Assembly: GCA_902593845.1 (NCBI GenBank)
Contig: CACJJV010000007.1
Location: 1-64,000 of the forward strand
Source of the DNA: an uncultured Pelagibacteraceae bacterium
GTDB lineage: Bacteria; Pseudomonadota; Alphaproteobacteria; Pelagibacterales; Pelagibacteraceae
Direction of reading: 5' to 3'
DNA: 64,000 nucleotides
Below, one piece after another: positions 10,097 through 22,946 of this stretch. The first letter of the stretch is position 1. Each line of letters begins with the position of its first letter. The notes below the pieces were generated by a model, which was not told the origin of the DNA, did no database searches, and worked only from the letters and a program-made list of their open reading frames with translations. Both the position numbers and the translations under genes were made by a program.

Positions 10097-13000
10097 ATGA
10101 AAAAAGAATTAACAGACTTATTTAAGAATTCTGAGATTTCTGAAACTCAAAACTTTAATAGCATAAAGATTTCTTTAGCGAGTCCAGAAAAAATAAAGTC
10201 TTGGACATACGGGGAAATAAAAAAACCTGAGACAATTAATTATCGAACTTTTAGACCAGAAAAAGATGGATTATTTTGTGCTAGAATATTTGGTCCAATT
10301 AAAGATTACGAATGTTTATGTGGCAAATATAAAAGGATGAAATTTAGAGGAATAGTTTGTGAAAAATGTGGTGTTGAGGTTACGAAATCAAATGTCCGAA
10401 GAGAAAGAATGGGTCATATTAATCTAGCCACTCCGGTAGCACATATTTGGTTTTTAAAGTCATTACCTAGTAGAATAGCTCTAGCAGTTGATATGAAATT
10501 GAAGGAAATTGAGAGAGTTCTTTATTTTGAGAATTTCATTGTAATCGAACCAGGCTTAACTGGATTGAAAAAAAATCAACTGTTGAATGAGGAAGAATTA
10601 GCAAAATATCAGGATGAGTTTGGGGAGGAAGCTTTTTCTGCTGGAATCGGAGCTGAGGCAGTCCTAGAAATGCTTAAGAATCTTAATTTAGAATTAGAAA
10701 AGAAAAATTTAGTTAGTTACATTAAAGAGACAAAATCAAAAGTTAATGAAGAAAGAGCTATTAAAAGGTTAAAATTAATAGAGTCTTTTATTGATACAGG
10801 TCAAAAACCAGAGTGGATGATCATGACAGTTGTTCCTGTAATACCACCTGAACTTAGACCTTTAGTTCCTTTGGATGGTGGTAGATTCGCTACTTCAGAT
10901 CTAAATGATTTATACAGAAGAGTTATCAACAGAAATAATCGTTTAAAAAGATTAATGGATCTAAAAGCTCCTGACATTATTGTAAGAAATGAAAAAAGAA
11001 TGTTACAAGAGTCTGTTGATGCTTTATTTGATAATGGTCGAAGAGGAAGAGTAATAACTGGAACTGGTAAAAGACCATTAAAATCCTTAGCAGAAATGTT
11101 AAAAGGTAAACAAGGTAGATTTAGACAAAATCTTTTAGGTAAGCGTGTAGATTATTCTGGAAGATCTGTGATTGTTGTTGGACCTGACTTAAAATTGCAT
11201 GAGTGTGGATTACCGAAAAAAATGGCATTAGAATTATTTAAACCATTTTTATATGCAAGATTAAATAAGTTAGGATTGGCCTCAACAATTAAACAAGCGA
11301 AAAAACTTGTTGAAAAAGAAACTAATGCAGTATGGGATGCCTTAGAGCTAATTGTTAGAGAACATCCAGTTTTATTAAATAGAGCTCCAACGCTTCATAG
11401 ATTAGGTGTCCAAGCTTTTGAACCTAAGTTGATAGAAGGAGATGCTATTGAGTTACATCCATTAACATGTGCAGCGTTTAATGCTGATTTTGATGGGGAT
11501 CAAATGGCAGTGCATGTTCCTTTAAGTTTAGAAGCTCAACTAGAGGCAAGAATATTGATGTTATCAACAAATAATATTTTATCACCATCAAACGGTAAAC
11601 CGATTATTGTTCCAAGTCAGGATATGATTTTAGGAATTTATTATTTATCACAAGAACCGTTAACTGATAAACCAGCAGGATATTTTCTAAACGCAGATCA
11701 AATAGAATTTGCTTTGTCTTCAGGACAACTAAAAGTTCATAGTACAATTATATCAAGATTTGAAACTGTTGATGAAAAAGGAAATAAGAAGTTTGAAAAA
11801 TATACATCAACAGCTGGTAGATTTTTATTAGCTAACTTATTACCAAAAAACAAAGACATTAAATTTTCATTGGTAGACAGATTGCTTCCAAAAAAAGTTG
11901 TTTCTGAGGTGATAGATATTGTTTTTAGATTTTGTGGTCAAAAAACAACAGTTATTTTCTGTGATAAATTAAAGGACTTAGGTTTTAAACATGCTTTTAA
12001 AGCTGGAATTTCTTTTGGTAAAGATGATTTAGTTATACCAGAAAGTAAAACACAACTAATAAATGATACAAAAAAATTGATTTCAGATTATGAAACTCAA
12101 TACGCTGAAGGACTTATCACTAGAGGTGAAAAATATAATAAAGTTGTTGATGCTTGGTCAAAATGTACTGATCGTGTTGCTGGTGAAATGATGAAAGGTA
12201 TTTCCGCAACTGAAAAGACTGAAGAGGGTTTAAAGATAAACTCAGTATTTATGATGGCTGATAGTGGCGCTAGAGGCTCAGCTGCTCAAATGAAACAATT
12301 AGCTGGTATGAGGGGTCTTATCGCAAAACCGTCTGGTGAGATTATTGAGAGTCCAATTACCTCAAATTTTAAAGAGGGATTAACTGCTTTAGAATATTTT
12401 AACTCTACCCACGGAGCTAGAAAAGGTTTAGCTGATACAGCGTTAAAAACAGCAAGCTCAGGATATCTAACTAGAAGATTATGTGACGTAGCGCAAGATT
12501 TGACAATTACTAAAAAGAATTGTGACAATCCAGGGTTCATAGAACTTTCTGAAATTTTAGAGGGTGGAAATGTTGTTGTAAGTTTATCTGAAAGATCTTT
12601 AGGCAGAGTTACAGCTTCAGATGTGAAACATCCTTTAACAGGTGAAATTATTCTGAAAAAATCGACTATGATAGATGAAGCTGGCTGTGATAAAATTGAT
12701 TCTGCTGGAATAAAATCACTTAAAGTTTATTCAGTGATGACTTGTAGTTCAAAAGAGGGAGTTTGCGCTACTTGTTATGGAAGAGATTTGTCCAGAGGTA
12801 AAATGGTTCACGTTGGTGAGGCTATTGGTATGATTTCTGCTCAGTCAATCGGAGAACCTGGTACCCAGCTTACAATGAGAACTTTCCACGTTGGTGGAAC
12901 AGCTTCAGTAAAACAAGACTCGCAAATAGTAACTAAAAGCGAGGGGACTTTAAAAATCTTAAACTCAAATATTTTAGAAGACTCTAAAAAGAATTTGATT

Positions 13001-14260
13001 GTAATGGGACGTAATACTCAACTCTCTATTGAAGATGACAATGGTGTACAAATTGCAGTTTATAAAGTTGCTTATGGATCAAAACTATTTTTTAAAAATG
13101 GTGACAAAGTAAAAGCAAATACTAAAATTTGTGAATGGGATCCTTATACTACACCTGTTATTGCTGAGAAAAGTGGTATTTCAAGTTATGTTGATTTGAT
13201 TGATGGAGTTTCAATTCAAGAAACTACTGATGATGCTACAGGTATATCATCTAAGTCTGTAATAGATTGGAGAGCACAATCTAAGAGCACTGACTTAAAA
13301 CCAAGAATTACTCTTAGAGATGAAAAAGGTAATGTAATTAAAAAAGCAGATGATAATGAAGCAAGATATTATCTTGTTCCAGATTCTATTCTTTCAGTCA
13401 AAGATGGACAAAAAGTTTCAGCAGGTGATGTTATTGCTAGACTGCCAAAAGAAACAACAAAAACAAAAGATATTACTGGAGGACTACCGAGAGTTGCTGA
13501 GTTATTTGAAGCAAGAAAAGCAAAGGATAGTGCAATAATTGCTGAAAATGATGGACAAGTTATTTTTGGAAAAGAAGTAAGGGGCAAACAAAGAATTTCA
13601 ATAGTGCCTGAAGATGGAAGTGAACCATCAAATTATTTAATACCTAAAGGAAAGCATATTAACTTTAACCAAGGTGAAAAAATTAAAAAAGGCGAATATC
13701 TTCTTGATGGTCAGCCTTTACCACATGACATCTTGAGGATAATGGGTATTAAAGATTTAACTGAATATTTTGTTAATCAGGTTCAAGAAGTTTACAGACT
13801 ACAAGGTGTAATCATAAATGATAAACATATCGAAACTATTTTAAGACAAATGTTGAAAAAAGTAGAAGTGAAATCTTCAGGGGACTCATCTTATTTACCA
13901 GGTGAAATAGTTGACAGAATAAAATTTGAAAATATGAATGAAAAACTCAAATCAGAGAATAAAACCCCAGCAATAGGTGAAAGAGTTTTAATGGGTATTA
14001 CAAAAGCTTCTTTACAGACAGAGTCATTTATCTCCGCTGCTTCATTCCAAGAAACTACAAGAGTTTTAACTGATGCTGCAATTAAAGGTAAAATTGACCC
14101 ATTAAATGGATTAAAAGAGAATGTTATCGTTGGGAGATTGGTACCTGCTGGAACAGGTAATATTAAAAATAGATGGAATAAAAAAGCACTCGAGGATGAT
14201 AACAAATTCTTATCTGAGCAAGAAAAGATTGAGGCCTCAGAAACTCAAGCAAATCAATAG
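10097..14260 (+). CDS. rpoC: DNA-directed RNA polymerase subunit beta'
   Basis: [12 protein letters not shown] active-site motif, Zn site [23 protein letters not shown]. Confidence 0.98.
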   Translation: MKKELTDLFKNSEISETQNFNSIKISLASPEKIKSWTYGEIKKPETINYRTFRPEKDGLFCARIFGPIKDYECLCGKYKRMKFRGIVCEKCGVEVTKSNVRRERMGHINLATPVAHIWFLKSLPSRIALAVDMKLKEIERVLYFENFIVIEPGLTGLKKNQLLNEEELAKYQDEFGEEAFSAGIGAEAVLEMLKNLNLELEKKNLVSYIKETKSKVNEERAIKRLKLIESFIDTGQKPEWMIMTVVPVIPPELRPLVPLDGGRFATSDLNDLYRRVINRNNRLKRLMDLKAPDIIVRNEKRMLQESVDALFDNGRRGRVITGTGKRPLKSLAEMLKGKQGRFRQNLLGKRVDYSGRSVIVVGPDLKLHECGLPKKMALELFKPFLYARLNKLGLASTIKQAKKLVEKETNAVWDALELIVREHPVLLNRAPTLHRLGVQAFEPKLIEGDAIELHPLTCAAFNADFDGDQMAVHVPLSLEAQLEARILMLSTNNILSPSNGKPIIVPSQDMILGIYYLSQEPLTDKPAGYFLNADQIEFALSSGQLKVHSTIISRFETVDEKGNKKFEKYTSTAGRFLLANLLPKNKDIKFSLVDRLLPKKVVSEVIDIVFRFCGQKTTVIFCDKLKDLGFKHAFKAGISFGKDDLVIPESKTQLINDTKKLISDYETQYAEGLITRGEKYNKVVDAWSKCTDRVAGEMMKGISATEKTEEGLKINSVFMMADSGARGSAAQMKQLAGMRGLIAKPSGEIIESPITSNFKEGLTALEYFNSTHGARKGLADTALKTASSGYLTRRLCDVAQDLTITKKNCDNPGFIELSEILEGGNVVVSLSERSLGRVTASDVKHPLTGEIILKKSTMIDEAGCDKIDSAGIKSLKVYSVMTCSSKEGVCATCYGRDLSRGKMVHVGEAIGMISAQSIGEPGTQLTMRTFHVGGTASVKQDSQIVTKSEGTLKILNSNILEDSKKNLIVMGRNTQLSIEDDNGVQIAVYKVAYGSKLFFKNGDKVKANTKICEWDPYTTPVIAEKSGISSYVDLIDGVSIQETTDDATGISSKSVIDWRAQSKSTDLKPRITLRDEKGNVIKKADDNEARYYLVPDSILSVKDGQKVSAGDVIARLPKETTKTKDITGGLPRVAELFEARKAKDSAIIAENDGQVIFGKEVRGKQRISIVPEDGSEPSNYLIPKGKHINFNQGEKIKKGEYLLDGQPLPHDILRIMGIKDLTEYFVNQVQEVYRLQGVIINDKHIETILRQMLKKVEVKSSGDSSYLPGEIVDRIKFENMNEKLKSENKTPAIGERVLMGITKASLQTESFISAASFQETTRVLTDAAIKGKIDPLNGLKENVIVGRLVPAGTGNIKNRWNKKALEDDNKFLSEQEKIEASETQANQ

Positions 14261-14289
14261 AAAAAACAGGCTAAAATCACAGGTTTTGT

Positions 14290-14317
14290 TTGACAAAATT
14301 CAATTTATAAGTATTTT
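14290..14317 (+). promoter_or_regulatory. candidate promoter upstream of rpsL (str operon)
   Basis: Consensus TTGACA (14290-14295), 16-nt spacer, TATTTT (14312-14317) in the rpoC-rpsL gap. Confidence 0.4.
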
Positions 14318-14339
14318 GACGATGTTTTTGGTTGGAATG

Positions 14340-14360
14340 TAGTACTAATTAGATGTACTA
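14340..14360 (+). promoter_or_regulatory. inverted repeat TAGTAC-N9-GTACTA in the rpsL leader
   Basis: Perfect 6-bp arms 14340-14345 / 14355-14360. Confidence 0.35.
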
Positions 14361-14421
14361 AACGCTGCCATAATTGATCTGTCAGTTATTTCATCAAAAA
14401 TATAATTAATATTAAAGTTTT

Positions 14422-14793
14422 ATGCCAACAATTAATCAATTGTTAAAAAAGAAGAGAGTTAAACAAGTTAAGAGGAATAAAGTTCCCGCTTTACAAAAAC
14501 AACCTTTAAAAAGAGGTGTTTGTGTAAAAGTTTATACAACTACTCCAAAGAAACCTAACTCAGCATTAAGGAAAGTTGCAAGAGTAAGACTGTCAAATGG
14601 TTTTGAAGTTACTGCATATATACCAGGTGAAGGTCATAATTTGCAAGAGCACTCAGTTGTTTTAATAAGAGGCGGAAGAGTTAAAGATCTGCCTGGTGTT
14701 AGGTATCATATATTAAGAGGAAATCTCGATACCCAAGGAGTTGCAAATAGAAAGAAAAGAAGATCTTTATACGGAACTAAAAAGGGTAAATAA
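14422..14793 (+). CDS. rpsL: 30S ribosomal protein S12
   Basis: [38 protein letters not shown]. Confidence 0.98.
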   Translation: MPTINQLLKKKRVKQVKRNKVPALQKQPLKRGVCVKVYTTTPKKPNSALRKVARVRLSNGFEVTAYIPGEGHNLQEHSVVLIRGGRVKDLPGVRYHILRGNLDTQGVANRKKRRSLYGTKKGK

Positions 14794-14795
14794 AA

Positions 14796-15266
14796 ATGTC
14801 TAGAAAAAAATCACAACCTAAAAAAGATATAGTTCCAGACCCAAAATTTAATTCAACAATTATTCCAAAATTAATAAATAACCTCATGTACGATGGTAAA
14901 AGAGGCATAGCTTCAAAAATTGTTTACGATGCTATAGAAAAAATTAAAACTAAATCAAAGGATGAGCCTATAAATATTTTTAATGAGGCGATTAATAATA
15001 TTAAGCCAACAGTTGAAGTTAGATCTAGAAGAGTCGGAGGAGCAACTTATCAAGTTCCAGTTGAAGTAAAAAACAAAAGAGCCCAAGCTTTAGCGATCAG
15101 ATGGTTAATAGACTCTGCAAGAAAAAGAAAAGATAAAAATATGTCTGATAAGATTTTCAATGAGCTTTATGATGCCTATGAAAAAAAAGGAGCTGCAGTT
15201 AAAAAAAAAGAAGATGTTCATAAAATGGCTGAGTCAAACAAAGCATTTGCACATTTTAGGTGGTAA
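14796..15266 (+). CDS. rpsG: 30S ribosomal protein S7
   Basis: VRSRRVGGATYQVPVEV; between rpsL and fusA. Confidence 0.97.
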   Translation: MSRKKSQPKKDIVPDPKFNSTIIPKLINNLMYDGKRGIASKIVYDAIEKIKTKSKDEPINIFNEAINNIKPTVEVRSRRVGGATYQVPVEVKNKRAQALAIRWLIDSARKRKDKNMSDKIFNELYDAYEKKGAAVKKKEDVHKMAESNKAFAHFRW

Positions 15267-15272
15267 AAAATT

Positions 15273-17351
15273 ATGTCTAGAACTCATACTTTAGATAAAT
15301 ATAGAAATATTGGTATCATGGCTCATATTGATGCTGGTAAAACAACTACAACAGAAAGAATTTTATATTACACAGGAAAGAGTCATAAAATTGGAGAAGT
15401 CCATGATGGTGCTGCAACAATGGACTGGATGGAACAAGAGCAAGAAAGAGGGATTACAATTACATCAGCTGCAACAACTTGTTTTTGGCAAGATCATAGA
15501 ATCAATATCATTGACACACCTGGTCACGTTGATTTTACTATTGAAGTCGAGAGATCTCTTAAAGTTTTAGATGGTGCTGTAGCAGTTTTTGATGGTGTTG
15601 CTGGCGTTGAACCTCAGTCCGAAACCGTTTGGAGACAGGCAGATAAATACAAAGTTCCAAGAATTTGTTTTGTGAACAAATTAGACAGAACAGGAGCTGA
15701 TTTTTTTAGATGTGTAGATATGATAAGAGATAGATTGGGAGCAAAACCATTGGTTATCCAAGTTCCTATAGGTATAGAAGCGTCTCTAACAGGTGTTGTT
15801 GACTTAGTAAAAATGAAAGCTCAAGTTTGGAAGAATGAAGCCTTAGGTGCTGAGTGGGAATACAAAGATATACCTGCCGATTTAAAAGAAATTTCTGAAA
15901 AATATAGAACAGAACTAGTTGAAGCAGCTGTTGAACAGGACGAAAAATTAATGGAGTCATATTTAAATGGAGAGGAAATAAAAGAGGAAGATTTAGTAAA
16001 ATGTATAAGAAAAGGTACATTAAATTTTGATTTTGTGCCGGTTATGACTGGATCAGCTTTTAAAAATAAAGGTGTACAACCTTTATTAGATGCTGTTGTC
16101 AATTATTTACCAAGTCCGGTTGATATTGGCTCAATTAAAGGAACAAAATTAGGTAGCGAAGATGAAATGGATATGAAATTTGAGGATAGTGCACCATTTT
16201 CAGCTTTAGCTTTCAAGGTTGCAAATGACCCATTTGTTGGGTCATTAACTTTTATAAGAATTTATTCTGGTACTATCAAAACTGGAACTGCTGTTTATAA
16301 CTCATCAAAAGAGAAAGAGGAGAGAGTTGGAAGAATGCTATTAATGCATGCCAACTCAAGAGAAGATATTAAAGAAGCTAATGCTGGTGACATTGTAGCT
16401 TTGGCTGGTTTAAAGAATACAATTACCGGACACACTTTATGTGATAAAGAAAATAGTGTTCTTTTAGAACCTATGGAATTCCCAGATCCTGTGATTGAAA
16501 TTGCAGTTGAACCTAAAACTAAAGCCGATCAAGAAAAAATGGGTGAGGCTTTAGGAAGACTTGCTAAAGAAGATCCTTCTTTCAGAGTGACTTCAGATGA
16601 GGAGTCAGGTCAAACAATTATCAAAGGTATGGGTGAATTACATTTAGATATCATTGTGGATAGAATGAAACGAGAATTTAAAGTAGAGGCAAATGTTGGA
16701 GCCCCTCAGGTTGCATATAGAGAAACAATAGAAAATTCATCAGAAGTTGAATACACACATAAAAAACAAAGTGGTGGTGCTGGACAATTTGCTAAAGTTA
16801 AATTGTTGGTAGAACCACAAGAGCCCGGAAAAGGTAGAGAAGTTGAAAGTAAAATTAAAGGTGGAGCTATTCCTAAAGAATTTATTCCAGGAGTCGAAAA
16901 AGGAATTGAAACAGTTTCAGATGGTGGAATTCTTGCTGGATTTCCTATGATAGATTACAAAGTAACCATTTTAGATGGACTACACCACGATGTAGACTCA
17001 AGTGTGTTAGCTTTTGAATTAGCAAGTAGGGCTTGTTTTAAAGAAGCGTGTACAAAAGGTGGATTAAAACTTTTAGAACCTGTTATGAGAGTTGAAGTTG
17101 TAACACCAGAAGATTATATGGGTGATGTAATTGGTGATTTAAATAGTAGAAGAGGCCAAATTAGCACTCAAGAGCAAAGAGGTAATGCTACAGTTATTAC
17201 TGCAATGGTTCCATTAGCAAATATGTTTGGATACATCAATAGCTTAAGATCGATGTCTCAGGGTAGGGCTCAGTATTCAATGTTTTTTGATCATTATTCA
17301 AAAGTTCCTCAAAATGTCCAGGATGAAGTAACTAAAAAGATTGCAGGCTAA
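15273..17351 (+). CDS. fusA: translation elongation factor EF-G
   Basis: [35 protein letters not shown]; 692 aa. Confidence 0.98.
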   Translation: MSRTHTLDKYRNIGIMAHIDAGKTTTTERILYYTGKSHKIGEVHDGAATMDWMEQEQERGITITSAATTCFWQDHRINIIDTPGHVDFTIEVERSLKVLDGAVAVFDGVAGVEPQSETVWRQADKYKVPRICFVNKLDRTGADFFRCVDMIRDRLGAKPLVIQVPIGIEASLTGVVDLVKMKAQVWKNEALGAEWEYKDIPADLKEISEKYRTELVEAAVEQDEKLMESYLNGEEIKEEDLVKCIRKGTLNFDFVPVMTGSAFKNKGVQPLLDAVVNYLPSPVDIGSIKGTKLGSEDEMDMKFEDSAPFSALAFKVANDPFVGSLTFIRIYSGTIKTGTAVYNSSKEKEERVGRMLLMHANSREDIKEANAGDIVALAGLKNTITGHTLCDKENSVLLEPMEFPDPVIEIAVEPKTKADQEKMGEALGRLAKEDPSFRVTSDEESGQTIIKGMGELHLDIIVDRMKREFKVEANVGAPQVAYRETIENSSEVEYTHKKQSGGAGQFAKVKLLVEPQEPGKGREVESKIKGGAIPKEFIPGVEKGIETVSDGGILAGFPMIDYKVTILDGLHHDVDSSVLAFELASRACFKEACTKGGLKLLEPVMRVEVVTPEDYMGDVIGDLNSRRGQISTQEQRGNATVITAMVPLANMFGYINSLRSMSQGRAQYSMFFDHYSKVPQNVQDEVTKKIAG

Positions 17352-17352
17352 T

Positions 17353-17661
17353 ATGGAAAAACAAAATATAAGAATTAAACTCAGAGCATATGATAACAAA
17401 GTGTTAGATGCATCAACTGAAGAAATAGTCAACACTGTTAAGCGGACTGGAGCGACTATCAAAGGTCCAATACCCTTACCGACTAAAATTGAGAGATACA
17501 CGGTTTTAAGATCACCTCACATTGATAAAAAAAGTAGAGAGCAATTTGAGTCTAGAACACATAAAAGATTAATAGATATAGTTGAACCAACACCACAAAC
17601 TGTTGAAGCATTGATGAAATTAGATTTAGCATCAGGTGTTGATGTGGAGATTAAAATTTAA
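17353..17661 (+). CDS. rpsJ: 30S ribosomal protein S10
   Basis: [37 protein letters not shown] at 17353 fits family better than the ORF-track start at 17341. Confidence 0.97.
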   Translation: MEKQNIRIKLRAYDNKVLDASTEEIVNTVKRTGATIKGPIPLPTKIERYTVLRSPHIDKKSREQFESRTHKRLIDIVEPTPQTVEALMKLDLASGVDVEIKI

Positions 17662-17663
17662 AT

Positions 17664-18374
17664 ATGAGAGATATAGCTTTAATAGGAAAAAAAATTGGAA
17701 TGACTAGGGAGTTTTATAAAACTGGCCAGTCAGTGCCTGTAACCGTTATTAAAATGGAAAAAGCAAGAGTTATTCAAGTAATTGATAGCGAAAAGAGAGG
17801 TTATAAAGCTGTTCAATTGGGATATGGAAAAATTAAAAATTCAAAACTTACCAAAGCAATGAAAGGTTATTTTGCGAAAAAAAATACTGAAGCAAAGAAG
17901 AGATTAAAAGAGTTTAGAGTTGAAAATGTTGAAAATTTTAAAGAGGGAAATGAATTTGGTCTTGAAATATTTAAGGATATAAAATTTGTAGATACCAAAT
18001 CAAAGACTATAGGTAAAGGTTTTGCTGGAGCAATGAAAAGACATAATTTTGGTGGTTTGAGAGCAACTCACGGTGTTTCAATCTCACATAGATCTCATGG
18101 TTCTACTGGACAAAGACAAGATCCTGGTAAGGTTTTTAAAGGAAAAAAAATGGCTGGACACATGGGAGACAAATTAAGAACTATGCAAAATATTGAAATT
18201 ATTAAAACTGATTTAGAAAATGAACTACTTTATCTAAAGGGCTCAATACCAGGCTCAAAAAATTCTGAAGTTATTGTCAAAGGTTCTGTCAAAAATATAA
18301 ATAAGTTAACAATCGATGAAAAAATTAAAGCTGCCGAACAAGCTAAAAAAACACCAGATAAAAAGAAAAAATAA
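17664..18374 (+). CDS. rplC: 50S ribosomal protein L3
   Basis: HGSTGQRQDPGKVFKGKKMAGHMG. Confidence 0.97.
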   Translation: MRDIALIGKKIGMTREFYKTGQSVPVTVIKMEKARVIQVIDSEKRGYKAVQLGYGKIKNSKLTKAMKGYFAKKNTEAKKRLKEFRVENVENFKEGNEFGLEIFKDIKFVDTKSKTIGKGFAGAMKRHNFGGLRATHGVSISHRSHGSTGQRQDPGKVFKGKKMAGHMGDKLRTMQNIEIIKTDLENELLYLKGSIPGSKNSEVIVKGSVKNINKLTIDEKIKAAEQAKKTPDKKKK

Positions 18375-18997
18375 TGAAAATAGATAAATTAAATTTAGAC
18401 GGAAAAAAAAGCTCAATAGAGGTTTTGGATAAAATTTTTTCAGCTAAAATAAACCATAAATTAGTAAGTAGTGTTCTATACAAAACTAATGCTAATTATA
18501 AAGGGAGACATGCTAAAACTAAGCAACAAAACGAAGTGGCAGGCCCTACTTCAAAAATTTATGCTCAAAAGGGTACAGGTAATGCAAGACACGCTAGTAG
18601 AAAAGCACCAATATTTGTTGGTGGTGGAATAGCGCATGGACCAAAGGGACAACTAGCTTACAAAACAAGAAAATTAAATAAGAGCGAAAAAAAACAAAGC
18701 ATAGCTTCATTGATCAGTGAAAAAACTAAAAACAAAGATTTATTAGTTCTTAATGATTTTAATAACCAAATAAAAAAAACAAAAGAGATGAGTCTCATTC
18801 TTAAGAAATTTGAAATTGCAGACTCTTTAATTATTCTGGATAAATCCTCAAAGGAAAAAGTAGAAAAATCGATGAGAAATATTCCTAACATAAAAGTTAC
18901 AGACATAAATCACTTTAGTGCTTTTGATATGATTAAATTCAAAAAAATAGTTTTTACTGAAAGCTCTGTAAAAGAGTTGGAGAAGAGATATGCCTAA
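18374..18997 (+). CDS. rplD: 50S ribosomal protein L4
   Basis: QKGTGNARHASRKAPIFVGGGIAHGPK. Confidence 0.96.
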   Translation: MKIDKLNLDGKKSSIEVLDKIFSAKINHKLVSSVLYKTNANYKGRHAKTKQQNEVAGPTSKIYAQKGTGNARHASRKAPIFVGGGIAHGPKGQLAYKTRKLNKSEKKQSIASLISEKTKNKDLLVLNDFNNQIKKTKEMSLILKKFEIADSLIILDKSSKEKVEKSMRNIPNIKVTDINHFSAFDMIKFKKIVFTESSVKELEKRYA

Positions 18998-19292
18998 AAT
19001 AGAAAAACTTCATCTATATGATAAAATTTTGTCACCTTTGCTTACAGAAAAATCTACCAATTTATCTGGTGAAAACAAAATAGTTTTTAAAGTACGTAAG
19101 AGTGCTAACAAAAAAAATCTTAAAAATAATATTGAAAAAATTTTCAAGGTTAACGTAACAAAAATTAATATTATTAATAAACAAAATAGAACAAAATTTA
19201 CCAGAGGAAGAAAAGTGAAAGTCTCAGGTTTTAAAAAAGCAATAATTACACTTAAAAAGGGTCAGAGTATTGATCTAACGACAGGAATTTAA
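18990..19292 (+). CDS. rplW: 50S ribosomal protein L23
   Basis: SPLLTEKSTNL, FKVNVTKINIINKQ; operon position. Confidence 0.95.
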   Translation: MPKIEKLHLYDKILSPLLTEKSTNLSGENKIVFKVRKSANKKNLKNNIEKIFKVNVTKINIINKQNRTKFTRGRKVKVSGFKKAIITLKKGQSIDLTTGI

Positions 19293-20131
19293 TGGCATTA
19301 AAAACTTTTAAACCTTATACAAAATCTACCAGAGGGACAATTCTAGTTGATAGAACTGGTCTTTGGAAGGGGAAACCATTTAAGTCATTAGTTTCACCAA
19401 AAAATTCAATGAAAGGAAGAAATAATAATGGTCATATAACTTCAATAAATCGAGCTGGTGGTCATAAAAAGATGTATAGACATATAGATTTTTATAGAAA
19501 AAAATTTGATGCTCCTGCTACTGTTGAGAGAATAGAGTATGATCCAAATCGATCCTGTTACATAATGTTGGTAAAATTTGAGGATAACTCTCACGCTTAT
19601 TATTTAGCTCCACAAAAAATTAAAGTTGGTGATAAAGTCGAAAATGGTTCCAAAAAAGAAATAAAAGTTGGTAATTGCATGCCATTACAAGATATCCCTG
19701 TAGGCATAGATATTCATAACGTTGAAATTCAGCCAGGCGGAGGTGGTAAAATAGCAAGATCAGCTGGAACATCTGTTACTATTAGCGGATTAGATGGTAA
19801 CTACAGTTTAATAAAATTAGCTTCTGGTGAGGTAAGAAAAATTGACTCAAGATCTTTGGCTACAATTGGTGTCCTGAGCAATCCAGATCAAAAAAATATA
19901 AAAATTGGTAAAGCTGGAAGATCAAGATGGTTAGGAAGAAGACCGCATACAAGAGGCGTGGTTAAAAATCCTGTAGATCACCCACATGGAGGTGGAGAAG
20001 GAAAAAGTGCAGGTGGAAGACATCCAGTTTCGCCAAAAGGTCAATCAGCTAAGGGATTAAAAACAAGAGATAATAAACGTACAGATAAATTTATCGTGAA
20101 GAGAAGAAACAAAAGAAAGGATACCAAATAA
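19292..20131 (+). CDS. rplB: 50S ribosomal protein L2
   Basis: [33 protein letters not shown]. Confidence 0.98.
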   Translation: MALKTFKPYTKSTRGTILVDRTGLWKGKPFKSLVSPKNSMKGRNNNGHITSINRAGGHKKMYRHIDFYRKKFDAPATVERIEYDPNRSCYIMLVKFEDNSHAYYLAPQKIKVGDKVENGSKKEIKVGNCMPLQDIPVGIDIHNVEIQPGGGGKIARSAGTSVTISGLDGNYSLIKLASGEVRKIDSRSLATIGVLSNPDQKNIKIGKAGRSRWLGRRPHTRGVVKNPVDHPHGGGEGKSAGGRHPVSPKGQSAKGLKTRDNKRTDKFIVKRRNKRKDTK

Positions 20132-20430
20132 TGGCTAGAGCAGTTTGGAAAGGTCCTTTTGTAGAGGAAAGTTTAATGAAAAAGGTCGATAAATACAAAA
20201 CTGACCCTAAAAAAATTCCAATTAAAACTTGGTCAAGAAAATCTACAATACTTCCAGATTTTGTTGGAGTAAGTTTTTTAATTTATAATGGTAAAAAATT
20301 TATCCCAATAACGGTGTCTGAAGACATGGTCGGTCATAAACTTGGTGAGTTTGCACCTACAAGAAGTTTCTTTGGACACACACCAGCAGATAAGAAAGCA
20401 AAACCTGCTGAAGCAGAGGCTAAAAAGTAA
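20131..20430 (+). CDS. rpsS: 30S ribosomal protein S19
   Basis: [31 protein letters not shown]. Confidence 0.97.
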   Translation: MARAVWKGPFVEESLMKKVDKYKTDPKKIPIKTWSRKSTILPDFVGVSFLIYNGKKFIPITVSEDMVGHKLGEFAPTRSFFGHTPADKKAKPAEAEAKK

Positions 20431-20433
20431 TTT

Positions 20434-20832
20434 ATGAGTAAAAAAAAGAAAATACAGAATAATAAAGATAAGCTTGTAAGATCGATCAACAATAATATTA
20501 GATCAAGTGTGAGGAAACTTAATCCAATTCTTAAAGGAATTGTGGGCAAAAAAGTAGATGTTGCTATAAGAGATCTAGAATTTTCAGAGAAAAGAATAAC
20601 AAGAGATATTAGAAAAACAATTAGTTCAGCTGTTGCAAATGCTGAAAACAATTTTCAATATGATATTGATAAACTAGTCGTGAAAGAAGCTTACTGCGGA
20701 AAGAAAATTACAATGAAAAGATTTAGACCAAGAGCGAAAGGAAGAGCGGCACCAATTTTAAAACCTTATTCAAGTGTAACAATAATATTATCTGAGATGA
20801 AAAAAACGGAGGGTCATGGGGCAAAAAGTTAA
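20434..20832 (+). CDS. rplV: 50S ribosomal protein L22
   Basis: L22 C-terminal signature [25 protein letters not shown]. Confidence 0.96.
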   Translation: MSKKKKIQNNKDKLVRSINNNIRSSVRKLNPILKGIVGKKVDVAIRDLEFSEKRITRDIRKTISSAVANAENNFQYDIDKLVVKEAYCGKKITMKRFRPRAKGRAAPILKPYSSVTIILSEMKKTEGHGAKS

Positions 20833-21493
20833 TCCAGTTGGTTTTAGATTAGGTGTGAACAGAGGTTGGGACTCTGTATGGTATGCTAAAAAGAAAGATT
20901 TTGGAAATTATCTTATTGAAGATTTTAAAATTAGAGAATACGTGAAAAAAAATGTAATTAATTCTGGTGTGTCTAAAGTTATGATCGAAAGAACCTCAAA
21001 TAAATGTTACGTAACCATTTATACTTCAAGACCCGGATTTGTAATTGGAAAAAAAGGAAGTGATATTGATAAAATTAAAAATAATCTTTCAAAATTTACT
21101 AAGAATGAAGTTGCGTTGAATATTAAAGAGGTTAAAAAACCAGAGACAAATGCATATTTAGTTGCTGAAAATATCGCACAACAATTAGTTAAAAGAATTT
21201 CTTACAGACGAGCAATGAAAAGAGCAATGCAATCTTGTTTAAGACTAGGTGCAAAAGGAATTAAAGTTTCAATTAGTGGAAGACTAGGTGGTAATGAAAT
21301 TGCAAGAACTGAATGGCTAAGAGATGGAAGTATACCATCTCATACCCTAAGAGCTGATATAGATTATGCTGAAGCAGAGGCACTCACAACATATGGTATT
21401 ATAGGTATAAAAGTTTGGATCTATAAGGGTGAAGTTTTTGCTAAAGAGTTCAGCCAAGAAACTAATAAAGTAATTTCTAAAGAGAGTAAATAA
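20816..21493 (+). CDS. rpsC: 30S ribosomal protein S3
   Basis: [15 protein letters not shown] domain [15 protein letters not shown]. Confidence 0.97.
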   Translation: MGQKVNPVGFRLGVNRGWDSVWYAKKKDFGNYLIEDFKIREYVKKNVINSGVSKVMIERTSNKCYVTIYTSRPGFVIGKKGSDIDKIKNNLSKFTKNEVALNIKEVKKPETNAYLVAENIAQQLVKRISYRRAMKRAMQSCLRLGAKGIKVSISGRLGGNEIARTEWLRDGSIPSHTLRADIDYAEAEALTTYGIIGIKVWIYKGEVFAKEFSQETNKVISKESK

Positions 21494-21497
21494 TATT

Positions 21498-21908
21498 ATG
21501 TTGCAGCCAGTAAGAACTAGATGGAGAAAAGCTCATAAGGGACGAATACATGGAAAAGCCTCAAGAGCCAACTTTATAAACTATGGAGCTTACGCTCTTA
21601 AAGCATTAACACCTGAGAGAGTGACAGGTAAACAAATTGAGGCTGCAAGAGTAGCATTAACAAGACACATGAAAAGACAAGGAAGAGTTTGGACTAGAGT
21701 ATTTCCCAATATTCCAGTCTCAAAAAAACCAATAGAAGTTCGTATGGGTAAAGGTAAAGGTTCACCTGAATTTTATGCTTGCAGAGTAAAACCAGGTAGA
21801 ATTTTATTTGAAGTTGACGGTGTGTCTGAACAAGTTGCTAAAGAAGCTCTATATAAAGCTTCGGCTAAATTACCAATTAAAACAAAAACAATTAAAAGAT
21901 TTTTATAA
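21498..21908 (+). CDS. rplP: 50S ribosomal protein L16
   Basis: [41 protein letters not shown]. Confidence 0.97.
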   Translation: MLQPVRTRWRKAHKGRIHGKASRANFINYGAYALKALTPERVTGKQIEAARVALTRHMKRQGRVWTRVFPNIPVSKKPIEVRMGKGKGSPEFYACRVKPGRILFEVDGVSEQVAKEALYKASAKLPIKTKTIKRFL

Positions 21909-21909
21909 A

Positions 21910-22101
21910 ATGAAAAAACAAGAGATAAAGAAACTGTCTAAAGATGAAATTTTAAAGAATATTGATAAGCTTAAGAAAGACTTATTTAACTTTAGATTTC
22001 AAAAAATTAACTCTCAAGTAACTAATCCATCTAAGATAGGTGAAACAAAAAAAACAATTGCAAGACTAAAAACTTCATTAAGAGGAAAAATTAATGCCTA
22101 A
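21910..22101 (+). CDS. rpmC: 50S ribosomal protein L29
   Basis: [32 protein letters not shown]; internal ATG of ORF 21808..22101. Confidence 0.94.
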   Translation: MKKQEIKKLSKDEILKNIDKLKKDLFNFRFQKINSQVTNPSKIGETKKTIARLKTSLRGKINA

Positions 22102-22330
22102 AAAAATTTTAACAGGTGTAGTAGTGAGTGATAAGCCAAATAAAACTGTGACTGTGTTGATTGAAAGAAAGTATTCTCATCCAGTTCTAAAAAAAGTTAT
22201 TAAGGTTAGAAAAAAATATAACGCTCATGATGAAAAAAATGCATTTAAAGTTGGAGATAAAGTTTCGATTATAGAAAGTAAACCCTTTTCAAAAAATAAG
22301 AAATTTCAAGTTATGGAGAACTCAAAATAA
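22094..22330 (+). CDS. rpsQ: 30S ribosomal protein S17
   Basis: [29 protein letters not shown]. Confidence 0.96.
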   Translation: MPKKILTGVVVSDKPNKTVTVLIERKYSHPVLKKVIKVRKKYNAHDEKNAFKVGDKVSIIESKPFSKNKKFQVMENSK

Positions 22331-22698
22331 TGATACAAGTTCAAACTGAATTACAAGTTGCAGATAACACTGGAGCTAAAAAGATAGAGTGTATAAAAGT
22401 TTTAGGTGGATCCAAAAGAAGATATGCCAGCATTGGTGACACGATTGTTATTGCTGTTAAAGAAGCAATTCCAAAAGGTAAAGTTAAGAAAGGTTCAGTC
22501 CATAAAGCAGTTGTTGTAAGAGTAAAAAAAGGAATTCACAGAGATGATGGATCAAAGGTAAAATTTGATAATAATGCAGCAGTTTTAGTGGATGATAAAG
22601 GTGAACCAGTTGGAACAAGAATTTTTGGTCCCGTTACAAGAGAATTAAGAACCAGAGGTCAAATGAAAATAATCTCACTAGCGCCTGAGGTACTATAA
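22330..22698 (+). CDS. rplN: 50S ribosomal protein L14
   Basis: [33 protein letters not shown]. Confidence 0.98.
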   Translation: MIQVQTELQVADNTGAKKIECIKVLGGSKRRYASIGDTIVIAVKEAIPKGKVKKGSVHKAVVVRVKKGIHRDDGSKVKFDNNAAVLVDDKGEPVGTRIFGPVTRELRTRGQMKIISLAPEVL

Positions 22699-22946
22699 TG
22701 ATTAAAAAAGGTTTAAAAGTTAAAATTTTAGCAGGTAAAGATAAAGCCAAAGAAGGTGAAGTTATCGAAATAGATAGATCAAACAATAGAGCAAAAGTTA
22801 AAGATTTAAATATGATCAAAAAACATGTGAAAACAACAAAAGAAAAAAAAGGTGGTATATTTTCAAAGGAGAATTTTATCCATATCTCTAATCTCAAAAT
22901 AGTGAATGATCAAAAAAAAACTAAGAAAACAGAGGCTAAAAAATAA
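22698..22946 (+). CDS. rplX: 50S ribosomal protein L24
   Basis: [26 protein letters not shown]; operon position. Confidence 0.95.
   Translation: MIKKGLKVKILAGKDKAKEGEVIEIDRSNNRAKVKDLNMIKKHVKTTKEKKGGIFSKENFIHISNLKIVNDQKKTKKTEAKK

Noticed and set aside
15310-15570. Alternative-frame ORFs inside fusA, rpoC and others (15310..15570, 13350..13538, 14121..14342, 40143..40361, 40721..41146)
   Set aside because: Out-of-frame or antisense to strongly conserved genes; low-complexity translations without recognizable domains.
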